This document shows, piece by piece, positions 26,137-33,623 of a DNA stretch of 64,000 nt. The stretch covers positions 2,728,001-2,792,000 of the forward strand of contig NZ_CP036175.1 of the NCBI RefSeq assembly GCF_003261575.2, given 5' to 3'. The position numbers and the translations under genes were made by a program. Position 1 is the stretch's first letter; each line of letters begins with the position of its first letter. This stretch comes from Klebsiella huaxiensis. Its GTDB lineage: Bacteria; Pseudomonadota; Gammaproteobacteria; Enterobacterales; Enterobacteriaceae. The notes under the pieces were generated by a model. It did not search any database, was not told where the DNA came from, and saw only the letters and a list, made by a program, of their open reading frames with translations.

Positions 26137-26297
26137 TTTTAACATCTTTTTGGTGAGCAGGTAAGCCTCGAACCTCTGAAACACGTAATATTAAGAGGGT
26201 AAATCAATTATCCCTCTTATCTGCTTGATTACGAATGAGTTGTCGGAACGTATGGGATTGTAAAATTCCCGGAAGATTCCAGAAAAGGCACATACGG

Positions 26298-26813
26298 TCA
26301 AAGAAGCAAATACCCCTCGTGGCGCAATAACCACTCTTTTCGTTGTACGCCGCCAGCGTATCCGGTCATGGTGCCGTTGCGCCCGATAACGCGATGGCAG
26401 GGCACCACAATACTGACTGGGTTAGATCCGTTCGCGGCACCGACCGCGCGCGCAGCGCCAGGCCGGCCCAGCGTTTCCGCGAGCTGGCCGTAGTGCATGA
26501 CCTGACCGCAGGGTATGGTGCGCAGCGCTTTCCAGACTTCGCGTTGAAACGGCGTGCCTGCGGTAGCGGTAGGAAGGGTGTCGATAATGCTCAAATCGCC
26601 TGCAAAATAGTCGGCGAGCTTACGGCTTAAATCACCCGGATTTGCGGCGGCAACGCACTGGTAACCTTCGCGGCGATAGTGCAGATCCAGCAGTTGCTCC
26701 ATGCGATCGCTATGCTCTTCCCACTCCACGGCGCGTAGTTGATATTGCTCGTCGCAAATAATCCACAGCGGCCCCATTGGGGTATCGATTTTGTCCTGCA
26801 GCAGCGTCAGCAT
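26298..26813 (-). CDS. ogt: methylated-DNA--[protein]-cysteine S-methyltransferase Ogt
   Basis: Repairs O6-methylguanine and O4-methylthymine by moving the alkyl group to its own cysteine. 171 residues as in E. coli Ogt. The active-site motif VVPCHRVIG contains Cys139, and the DNA-binding helix region GRPGAARAVGAANGSNP precedes it. The frame stays open for another 77 codons upstream, into the smrA region. I use the ATG at 26813 because it has GAGGA at the right spacing and gives the E. coli length. Divergent from smrA across 166 bp. Confidence 0.94.
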   Translation of the reverse strand: MLTLLQDKIDTPMGPLWIICDEQYQLRAVEWEEHSDRMEQLLDLHYRREGYQCVAAANPGDLSRKLADYFAGDLSIIDTLPTATAGTPFQREVWKALRTIPCGQVMHYGQLAETLGRPGAARAVGAANGSNPVSIVVPCHRVIGRNGTMTGYAGGVQRKEWLLRHEGYLLL

Positions 26814-26979
26814 CGTTATTCCTCTTCCCTTGTATGAGGCCAACAAGATACCACGTGGCCCGCGCGGGCAACTATACCTCCAAAAGATAAACATCTCTGG
26901 CGGTAAAACAACGTAAACGGATTGAGGGCGCAGTGCGTCGCCGCTATAGTAATCCCCGGTAGTAGCTGGAGGAACGCGC

Positions 26980-27543
26980 ATGAATCTTGACGACAAATCC
27001 CTATTTCTTGGCGCTATGGAGGACGTACAGCCTCTGAAGCGCAATAACGACGTTCACTGGCATCCCGAGCGTAACGCTCGCCCCGTACAACGGGTAGACA
27101 CCCTGCAGCTTGATAACTGTCTCACCACCGGCTATCTCGATATTGTGCCGCTAGCCACCGCGCTGGAGTTTAAGCGCGAAGGGCTGCAATCCGGGGTGCT
27201 GGATAAACTGCGACGCGGCAAATACAGCCAGCAGGCGAGCCTGAATCTACTGCGTCAGCCGGTTGAACAGTGCCGACAACTGCTGTTCGCCTTTGTGATT
27301 CAGGCGCAGAAGGAGGGGCTGCGCAATTTGCTGATCGTTCATGGCAAAGGGCGCGATGATAATGCTCACGCCAATATCATTCGTAGTTACCTGGCGCGCT
27401 GGCTGGTGGAACTGCCGGAGGTTCAGGCCTTTTGTACCGCGTTAGGGCACCACGGCGGCAGCGGCGCGTGCTACGTCGCTCTGCGCAAATCTGCCGAGGC
27501 AAAACAGGAAAACTGGGAGCGCCACGCTAAACGCAGCCGCTAG
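26980..27543 (+). CDS. smrA: SmrA (YdaL), Smr-domain DNA/RNA endonuclease
   Basis: 187-residue protein equal in length to E. coli YdaL/SmrA. The C-terminal Smr domain (about 95-175) carries LLIVHGKGRDDNAHANIIRSYLARWL, the HGKG motif, and the closing GHHGGSGACYVAL, the GGSGA motif. E. coli SmrA nicks DNA in vitro; Smr domains elsewhere cut RNA. GGAGGA lies 8 nt before the ATG. Its last 4 bp overlap the end of the pcaR-type gene on the other strand. Cellular role uncertain. Confidence 0.92.
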   Translation: MNLDDKSLFLGAMEDVQPLKRNNDVHWHPERNARPVQRVDTLQLDNCLTTGYLDIVPLATALEFKREGLQSGVLDKLRRGKYSQQASLNLLRQPVEQCRQLLFAFVIQAQKEGLRNLLIVHGKGRDDNAHANIIRSYLARWLVELPEVQAFCTALGHHGGSGACYVALRKSAEAKQENWERHAKRSR

Positions 27544-28346
27544 CGCATCAGTAACGTCAGCTCCCGGGCCGCTTTTTGCAGCTCGGGCAAAACTCTTTCC
27601 AGCATCTCACGCGTTGAAACCTGCCCGGCATGAACGCCGACGTTAAGCGCCGCCTGAATTTGCCCCTGCGGGTTAAACAGTGGCACCGCCAGCGAGCGTA
27701 GCCCCATTTCCAGCTCCTGATCGTTAAGCGCGTAGCCTTGTTGATGAACGCGTTTAAGTTCAGCACGCAGTTTCGCTACCGAATCGACGGTTTGCGGGGT
27801 ATAGCGAATCATCGTTACCCGGCCTAGCATATCGTTGAGCTTCTCTTCCGGTTGATGACTCAACAGCACCCGTCCCATCGAGGTCGCCCAGGCGGGCAAG
27901 CGGCTGCCAATATCCAAATCGATGGTCATAATTCGTGAACTGGAAGCGCGGGCAATATAGAGAATGTCGTCGCCATCAAGTGTCGCGATAGAGCAGGACT
28001 CATTAAGCATTTCGCTTAAATGCTTCAGTACCGGCTGCGCGGATCGCGCCAGCGGCGTGGAGGCCAGCCAGGCGTGCCCCAGAGCCAGAATCCTCGGGCG
28101 CAGCTGGAAATTTTTGCCATCCTCGGCGTAAACAAAGCCTAATTTGCTCAGGGTATACAGGCAGCGACGCACCGCCGCACGCGGAATACCGGTCTTCTGG
28201 CTGATTTGCGAGATGGACAGCAGTGGGCGCTGTGGGGTGAAGGCCTGAATCACTTCCAGCCCGCGCGCCAACGAAGCCATAAAGTTCGGATCGCCCTTAA
28301 ACGGATCGCTATCGCCCGTCAGTAAATCGTCTGGATGTTTCTCCAT
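27540..28346 (-). CDS. pcaR: IclR-family regulator of the pca cluster (PcaR/PcaU type)
   Basis: Predicted beta-ketoadipate-responsive activator of the divergent pcaIJFBDC genes. About 268 residues, with an N-terminal winged helix-turn-helix (SISQISQKTGIPRAAVRRCLYTLSKLGFV) and a C-terminal IclR ligand domain (LEGD-like TLDGDDILYIAR, AWATSMGRVLLS, DQELEMGLRSLAVPL). These strings match Pseudomonas PcaR closely. I prefer the ATG at 28346, which has GGAG 6 nt upstream; an ATG seven codons earlier (28367) has a weaker site. Three PcaR-like 15-bp boxes occupy the gap to pcaI. The ligand is inferred from the family. Confidence 0.85.
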   Translation of the reverse strand: MEKHPDDLLTGDSDPFKGDPNFMASLARGLEVIQAFTPQRPLLSISQISQKTGIPRAAVRRCLYTLSKLGFVYAEDGKNFQLRPRILALGHAWLASTPLARSAQPVLKHLSEMLNESCSIATLDGDDILYIARASSSRIMTIDLDIGSRLPAWATSMGRVLLSHQPEEKLNDMLGRVTMIRYTPQTVDSVAKLRAELKRVHQQGYALNDQELEMGLRSLAVPLFNPQGQIQAALNVGVHAGQVSTREMLERVLPELQKAARELTLLMR

Positions 28347-28398
28347 TTTCGTCTCCGTATTTGCCATCGATCACATTCTTTCGCTAAAGATATACGAT

Positions 28399-28413
28399 GT
28401 TCGATTATCGCAC
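28399..28413 (+). promoter_or_regulatory. PcaR-type operator 1
   Basis: GTTCGATTATCGCAC differs at one position from the 15-bp PcaR box I recall from Pseudomonas putida (GTTCGATAATCGCAC). Confidence 0.8.
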
Positions 28414-28417
28414 CATA

Positions 28418-28432
28418 TTTCGATTATCGCCC
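28418..28432 (+). promoter_or_regulatory. PcaR-type operator 2
   Basis: TTTCGATTATCGCCC is a near-direct repeat of operator 1, starting 19 bp after it. It abuts TTGACC (28433-28438), a good -35 for pcaI, which suits an activator. Confidence 0.75.
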
Positions 28433-28482
28433 TTGACCAGCATCGTTAAGCGGGTCACATTTTGTGCGAACAACGAATAAAA

Positions 28483-28497
28483 GTGCGATTACCGCAC
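28483..28497 (+). promoter_or_regulatory. PcaR-type operator 3
   Basis: GTGCGATTACCGCAC is a weaker match (12 of 15) with perfect GTGCG/CGCAC-like symmetry, just before the pcaI ribosome site. It could give feedback repression or be incidental. Confidence 0.5.
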
Positions 28498-28513
28498 ATA
28501 CAGGAGCGACCTG

Positions 28514-29200
28514 ATGATTGATAAAAGCGTGTCGACGCTAAGTGATGCCATCGCTGGGATCCACGACGGGGCGACCATTATGATTGGCGGTTTTGGCCCC
28601 GCCGGTCAGCCGACGTATCTGATAGATGCTCTGATAGAACAGGGGGCTCGTGATTTAACCATCATTAACAATAACGCGGGTAACGGTGAAGTGGGCCTCG
28701 CGGCGTTACTGAAAGCCGGGCGGGTGCGCAAGATGATTTGCTCGTTCCCGCGCCAGGTGGATTCACAGATTTTTGATGATCTCTATCGCCGCGGCAAAGT
28801 GGAGCTGGAGCTGGTGCCGCAGGGAAATCTTGCGGCACGCATTCAGGCGGCAGGCGCGGGTCTCGGTGCGGTATTTACTCCTACGGGTTACGGTACGCCG
28901 TTGGCGGAGGGTAAAGAGACCCGCGAGATCGACGGCCGTCATTACGTTCTTGAATATCCCATCAAAGCAGATTTCGCGTTGATTAAAGCCCATCAGGGCG
29001 ATCGCTGGGGCAACCTGGTTTATCGCAAAGCGGCGCGCAACTTCGGCCCGATCATGGCGACCGCCGCTCAAACCACCATTGTGGAAGTCTCGCAACTGGT
29101 CGCCCTGGGTGAGCTCGATCCGGAAAGCGTTATTACGCCGGGCATTTTTGTCCAGCGCGTCTATTCCCTGGAAAACCTGATTGCTGCCAAAAGCGCCTGA
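28514..29200 (+). CDS. pcaI: 3-oxoadipate CoA-transferase subunit A
   Basis: Alpha subunit of the enzyme that moves CoA from succinyl-CoA to beta-ketoadipate. 228 residues. The CoA-transferase type I A fold shows MIGGFGPAGQPTYLIDAL near the N-terminus and later EGKETREIDGRHYVLEYPIKADFALIKA. First gene of the pca operon; AGGAG lies 7 nt before the ATG. The scoA/atoD family is close in sequence, but the pca neighbours settle the assignment. Confidence 0.93.
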   Translation: MIDKSVSTLSDAIAGIHDGATIMIGGFGPAGQPTYLIDALIEQGARDLTIINNNAGNGEVGLAALLKAGRVRKMICSFPRQVDSQIFDDLYRRGKVELELVPQGNLAARIQAAGAGLGAVFTPTGYGTPLAEGKETREIDGRHYVLEYPIKADFALIKAHQGDRWGNLVYRKAARNFGPIMATAAQTTIVEVSQLVALGELDPESVITPGIFVQRVYSLENLIAAKSA

Positions 29201-29210
29201 GGAACCCATT

Positions 29211-29867
29211 ATGCAAAAACTGACTCGCGATGAGATGGCCCAGCGCGTGGCCCGCGATATACCCGAAGGTGCTTACGTCAACCTGGGGATCGGTTTACCG
29301 ACCCGTATTGCTAACTATCTTCCGGCGGATAAAGAAGTGTTCCTGCACAGCGAAAACGGCCTGCTTGGGATGGGGCCGAAACCGCAGCCGGGGGAAGAGG
29401 ACTCAGAGTTGATTAACGCCGGGAAAGAGTATGTGACCCTGCTTCAGGGCGGTTGTTATTTCCACCATGGTGACTCCTTCGCCATGATGCGCGGAGGCCA
29501 CCTGGATATCTGCGTCCTTGGAGCCTATCAGGTCTCTGCCCGCGGCGATCTGGCGAACTGGAGCACCGGGGCGCCCGATGCCATTCCCGCCGTCGGTGGC
29601 GCGATGGATCTGGCTATCGGCGCGCGTCAGGTCTTCGTGATGATGGATCACCTGACTCGCGATGGCGAATGCAAACTGGTCGAACACTGCACCTATCCGC
29701 TGACCGGCGTTGGCTGCGTCAGCCGCATCTATACCGATCTGGCGGTGATCGATATCAGTGAGAACGGCCCGGTGGTGCGGGAAATCTTTAACGGCCTCTC
29801 TTTTGAAGAACTGCAGCGCATCACTCCGGTGACGCTGACTTTCGAGCAACTGGCGGAAAGCGCGTAA
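29211..29867 (+). CDS. pcaJ: 3-oxoadipate CoA-transferase subunit B
   Basis: Beta subunit, 218 residues, with the catalytic glutamate in the HSENGLLGMGP motif. This Glu forms the CoA thioester. The start is the ATG at 29211 (MQKLTRDEMAQRVARD), with GAGGA in front of it, 10 nt after the pcaI stop. Other landmarks are VNLGIGLPTRIANYLP and the DLAVIDI segment near the end. Confidence 0.94.
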   Translation: MQKLTRDEMAQRVARDIPEGAYVNLGIGLPTRIANYLPADKEVFLHSENGLLGMGPKPQPGEEDSELINAGKEYVTLLQGGCYFHHGDSFAMMRGGHLDICVLGAYQVSARGDLANWSTGAPDAIPAVGGAMDLAIGARQVFVMMDHLTRDGECKLVEHCTYPLTGVGCVSRIYTDLAVIDISENGPVVREIFNGLSFEELQRITPVTLTFEQLAESA

Positions 29868-29877
29868 GGAACCTATG

Positions 29878-31080
29878 ATGAATCAGGCATTTATCTGCGA
29901 TGCGGTGCGTACGCCGTTCGGTCGTTTTGGTGGTACGCTGGCGACAATGCGCGCTGACGATCTGGCGGCGCTGCCGCTAAAAGCGCTGCTGGAACGTAAC
30001 CCAGGCCTTGATCCAGCGCGTATTGATGATGTGATTTATGGCTGCGCTAACCAGGCTGGCGAAGATAACCGCAACGTCGCCCGTATGGCGCTGCTGCTGG
30101 CCGGACTGCCGGAAAGCGTGCCGGGCAGCACCGTCAACCGCCTGTGTGGTTCCAGCCTTGATGCGATCGGCATCGCAGCGCGTGCGATTAAAAGCGGCGA
30201 AACTCAACTGATGATTGCCGGTGGTGTGGAAAGCATGTCGCGCGCGCCGTTTGTGATGGGTAAGGCGGAAATCGCCTTTAGCCGCACAATGAAGATGGAA
30301 GATACCACTATTGGCTGGCGCTTTATCAACTCGCAGATGAAAGCGCTGTATGGCGTTGATTCAATGCCGGAAACTGCCGAAAACGTGGCGGGTGATTTTG
30401 CCGTTTCGCGTGCAGATCAGGATGCATTTGCGCTGCGTAGCCAACTGCGCACCGCGGCGGCGCAAGAGGCTGGGCGCTTTGCCGACGAGCTGATCGCCGT
30501 TTCGGTCCCGCAGCGAAAGGGTGAAGCGCTGCTATTTACCCAGGATGAACACCCGCGCAGCACTAGCGCAGAGGTGCTGGCGAAACTACGCGGCGTGGTC
30601 CGTGCTGACGGCACGGTCACGGCGGGTAACGCCTCCGGGGTTAACGACGGTGCCTGCGCGCTATTGCTCGCCAGCGAGCAGGCGCTTACGGCGAATGATT
30701 TGCAACCGCTAGCCCGGGTGGTCGGCGTGGCGACGGCGGGGGTTGCGCCGCGCATTATGGGATTTGGCCCGGCACCGGCGGTGCGCAAGGTTCTGGCGCA
30801 AACCGGCCTGACCCTTGGACAAATGGACGTCATTGAGCTGAATGAAGCTTTCGCCGCCCAGGCGCTGGCGGTGACGCGCGATCTGGGGTTGCCTGACGAT
30901 GCCGCGCACGTAAACCCGAACGGCGGCGCGATTGCGCTGGGCCATCCGCTGGGGGCCTCAGGTGGGCGTCTGGCGATGACTGCGGCGTATCAGCTGCGGC
31001 GGACTGGCGGGCGCTATGCGTTGTGCACTATGTGTATCGGCGTCGGTCAGGGGATCGCGCTGATTATTGAACGCGTTTAA
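29878..31080 (+). CDS. pcaF: beta-ketoadipyl-CoA thiolase
   Basis: Thiolase that splits 3-oxoadipyl-CoA into succinyl-CoA and acetyl-CoA, the last step of the pathway. About 400 residues. The nucleophilic cysteine is Cys90 in VNRLCGSSLDA. The general-base histidine lies in ALGHPLGASG and the second cysteine in CTMCIGVGQG near the C-terminus. Two ATG codons stand together (29875, 29878); the second gives MNQAFICDAVRTPFGRFGG, like other PcaF starts, and better spacing from AGGAA. PaaJ of phenylacetate degradation has the same activity, but this cluster holds pca genes. Confidence 0.94.
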   Translation: MNQAFICDAVRTPFGRFGGTLATMRADDLAALPLKALLERNPGLDPARIDDVIYGCANQAGEDNRNVARMALLLAGLPESVPGSTVNRLCGSSLDAIGIAARAIKSGETQLMIAGGVESMSRAPFVMGKAEIAFSRTMKMEDTTIGWRFINSQMKALYGVDSMPETAENVAGDFAVSRADQDAFALRSQLRTAAAQEAGRFADELIAVSVPQRKGEALLFTQDEHPRSTSAEVLAKLRGVVRADGTVTAGNASGVNDGACALLLASEQALTANDLQPLARVVGVATAGVAPRIMGFGPAPAVRKVLAQTGLTLGQMDVIELNEAFAAQALAVTRDLGLPDDAAHVNPNGGAIALGHPLGASGGRLAMTAAYQLRRTGGRYALCTMCIGVGQGIALIIERV

Positions 31081-31089
31081 GGAGCCAGA

Positions 31090-32442
31090 ATGAGTTTGTT
31101 GACCCCGATGATGCGCACCAGCCCGCTGACCGCCTGGTTCAGCGATGCGCAGCGGGTGCAGGGTATGCTGGATTTTGAAGCCGCGCTGGCCCACGCTCAG
31201 GCCGAATGTGGGCTGGTGCCGCAGGCGGCGCTGAATCCGATTATCGAATCATGCCAGCATCAGCAAATTGACTTTGCGGCTTTGGGGCAGGTTGCCGCCA
31301 GCGCGGGAAATCTGGCGATCCCGCTGGTAAAACAGCTGACCTCGCGGGTCAAAGAACGCGATGAAGCCGCAGCGCGTTATGTTCACTGGGGGGCGACCAG
31401 CCAGGATGCTATCGACACTGGTTTTGTCCTGCAACTACGCGGTGCGCTGAATGAAACAGACGCGGTCTTACAACGCCTGCTCGATGCGCTGGCCAACCAG
31501 GCCGAGCGACATCAGCATACGGTGATGCCCGGGCGTACCTGGATGCAGCATGCACTGCCTGTGACCTTTGGCCTGAAGCTGGCGGGAACGCTCGACGCGC
31601 TGCTGCGCTGGCAGATACGTCTGCGTGAAATGCGATCAAGGGTGCTGGTGCTGCAATTTGGCGGTGCCGCTGGCACGCTTGACTCGCTCAAAGCGCAAGC
31701 GCCGCAGGTTGCCGCAGCGCTGGCAAAAAAGCTCGACCTGAACCTTCCCGATACCCCGTGGCACAGCCAGCGCGATCGGCTGTTAGAAGTGGGGGCGTGG
31801 TACGCGGGTGTTTGCGGCACTCTTGGTAAGTTCGCCAATGATTTTTCCCTGCAGATGCAAACCGAAGTTGCCGAAGTCGCTGAACCGGTCGCCGAAGGTC
31901 GCGGCGGTTCATCGACCATGCCGCACAAACGTAATCCCATCTCCTGTGCGGCTATCTTGACCGCAGCTCAACGCACGCCCGGACTGGTGGCAACGTTGTA
32001 TGCCGGCCAGATTCAGCAGCATGAGCGCGCGCTGGGCGGATGGCAAGCGGAGTGGGAAACGCTGCCGGACCTGATCACTCTCGTCGGCGGCGCGATGGTG
32101 CAAAGTGAAGTACTGGTGCGTGAAATGCAGGTGTTTGCGCATAAGATGCGCGCCAACCTTGATATCACCCATGGCCTGATTATGGCGGAAGCGGTCACCC
32201 TGACGCTGGCGGAGTTTATCGGTAAAGCTGAAGCCCATCATCGGGTTGAGGCCTTGTGTCGTCAGGCGATGGATGAATCGCGTTCGCTGCTGAGCGTGCT
32301 GGAAAACGATCCGTTGGTCAGTGAGCATCTTTCCACCAGCCGTTTAACCCAACTGCTGGACCCGGCAACGGCGACCGGCAGCGCTGAACTCTTCGTGCGT
32401 CAGGTGATGGCGCGCTATAAGGAGCAACGTAATGAAGGTTGA
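31090..32442 (+). CDS. pcaB: 3-carboxy-cis,cis-muconate cycloisomerase
   Basis: Lactonises beta-carboxymuconate to gamma-carboxymuconolactone. 450 residues, in the fumarase/argininosuccinate lyase superfamily. The signature GSSTMPHKRNP (about residues 277-287) carries the catalytic serine loop, with HWGATSQDAIDTG at about 99-111. It starts 9 nt after pcaF, and its 3-prime end overlaps pcaD by 11 bp, so translation is coupled. Confidence 0.94.
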   Translation: MSLLTPMMRTSPLTAWFSDAQRVQGMLDFEAALAHAQAECGLVPQAALNPIIESCQHQQIDFAALGQVAASAGNLAIPLVKQLTSRVKERDEAAARYVHWGATSQDAIDTGFVLQLRGALNETDAVLQRLLDALANQAERHQHTVMPGRTWMQHALPVTFGLKLAGTLDALLRWQIRLREMRSRVLVLQFGGAAGTLDSLKAQAPQVAAALAKKLDLNLPDTPWHSQRDRLLEVGAWYAGVCGTLGKFANDFSLQMQTEVAEVAEPVAEGRGGSSTMPHKRNPISCAAILTAAQRTPGLVATLYAGQIQQHERALGGWQAEWETLPDLITLVGGAMVQSEVLVREMQVFAHKMRANLDITHGLIMAEAVTLTLAEFIGKAEAHHRVEALCRQAMDESRSLLSVLENDPLVSEHLSTSRLTQLLDPATATGSAELFVRQVMARYKEQRNEG

Positions 32443-33187
32443 TTATCAGATTGACGGGCCGGACGGTGCGCCGGTCATCGTACTTTCCAATTCGCTGGGA
32501 ACCACCCGGTCGATGTGGCAGCCGCAGCTCGCGGCGCTAACGCAGCATTTTCGCGTCCTGCGCTATGATACCCACGGTCATGGTAAAACCGGCAAAAGCG
32601 GAAAGGTAACGCTGGCGCAGCTTGGCGAAGATGTGATTGCGCTGCTCGATCATCTTAATATTGATAAAGCCTGGTTTTGCGGTATTTCTATGGGGGGGCT
32701 GACCGGACTGTGGCTGGGGCGTTTTGCACCTGAGCGTTTTTACGCCCTGGCGGTCGCCAACACCGCAGCGTGTATCGGCGATCAGGCGAGCTGGCTATCG
32801 CGCGCCCGCGCGGTTCGTCAGGAGGGGATGGATGTTGTGGCTGCCGGATCCGCGGATCGCTGGTTTACCCACGAATTTCGCCAGAAGACGCCGGAAGTGG
32901 TGGAAGCCCTGTGCCATCAACTGACCCATAGCAATGCAGAAGGTTATGCGGACTGTTGCGAGGCGCTGGCGGCGGCCGACCTTCGCGCTGAAGTGGCGCA
33001 AATTCCGCTACCCGTTTTGATTATTGCCGGAGAAAGTGACCCTGTCACTACGGTGGCGGACGCCAACTTCCTGCATCAGCAGATCCCCACCTCACAGGTG
33101 GTGGTACTGGCAGCGTCTCATTTATCGAATATCGAAGCACCGAAGGCGTTCAGCGCCGCGTTGCTGGGTTTTTTCCAGGGAGAATAG
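32432..33187 (+). CDS. pcaD: 3-oxoadipate enol-lactonase
   Basis: Alpha/beta hydrolase of 251 residues that opens beta-ketoadipate enol-lactone to beta-ketoadipate. The nucleophile elbow is GISMGG with Ser86, and the acid and histidine are in GESDPVT and AASHLSNIE. Begins within the end of pcaB. In some bacteria pcaD and pcaC are fused as pcaL. Here they are separate but almost adjacent. Confidence 0.94.
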   Translation: MKVDYQIDGPDGAPVIVLSNSLGTTRSMWQPQLAALTQHFRVLRYDTHGHGKTGKSGKVTLAQLGEDVIALLDHLNIDKAWFCGISMGGLTGLWLGRFAPERFYALAVANTAACIGDQASWLSRARAVRQEGMDVVAAGSADRWFTHEFRQKTPEVVEALCHQLTHSNAEGYADCCEALAAADLRAEVAQIPLPVLIIAGESDPVTTVADANFLHQQIPTSQVVVLAASHLSNIEAPKAFSAALLGFFQGE

Positions 33188-33188
33188 C

Positions 33189-33572
33189 ATGGAAGATAAA
33201 CAGCGTTATCAGCAGGGAATGGCAGTGCGCCGCAAGGTGCTTGGCGATACCCATGTTGATAAAACTCTGCAAAAACTGACGCCGCTCAATGAGGAGTTTC
33301 AGGATTTTATCACCCGCTACGCCTGGGGTGAGACCTGGACCCGTCCGGGCCTCGATCACCACACCCGCAGCATGATTACCATCGCGATGCTGATTGCCCT
33401 GAACCGCGAAGCTGAGCTGACAATGCATTTGCGCGCGGCGTTTAATAACGGCGTCACTCGCGACGAGTTAAAAGAGCTGATTATGCACTCCGCGCTCTAC
33501 TGCGGCCTGCCCGCAGCTAACGCCACGATGCACCTGGCACAGCAGGTGTTTGATGAGATGGATGGTAGCTGA
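33189..33572 (+). CDS. pcaC: 4-carboxymuconolactone decarboxylase
   Basis: 127-residue AhpD-like decarboxylase acting just before PcaD, making the enol-lactone. It has the family strings WTRPGLDHHTRSMITIAMLIAL and ELTMHLRAAFNNGVTRDELKE with the conserved His. I start at MEDKQRYQQG, 1 nt after the pcaD stop and preceded by GGGAG; the frame is open further upstream only as a shadow of pcaD. Last gene of the operon; a terminator follows. Confidence 0.94.
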   Translation: MEDKQRYQQGMAVRRKVLGDTHVDKTLQKLTPLNEEFQDFITRYAWGETWTRPGLDHHTRSMITIAMLIALNREAELTMHLRAAFNNGVTRDELKELIMHSALYCGLPAANATMHLAQQVFDEMDGS

Positions 33573-33583
33573 GGACAACAACT

Positions 33584-33615
33584 GCAACGCCAGATAATCT
33601 CTGGCGTTGCTTATT
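33584..33615. terminator. terminator of the pca operon
   Basis: Perfect 11-bp stem GCAACGCCAGA/TCTGGCGTTGC with a 5-nt loop, followed by TTATT. It lies between two convergent units and may serve both. Confidence 0.75.
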
Positions 33616-33623
33616 GAATCGCG

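Noticed and set aside
26814..27044. Longer ogt start extending the protein by 77 residues
   Set aside because: The extension overlaps the divergent smrA start, has no Ogt similarity, and the internal ATG has GAGGA and gives the E. coli length.
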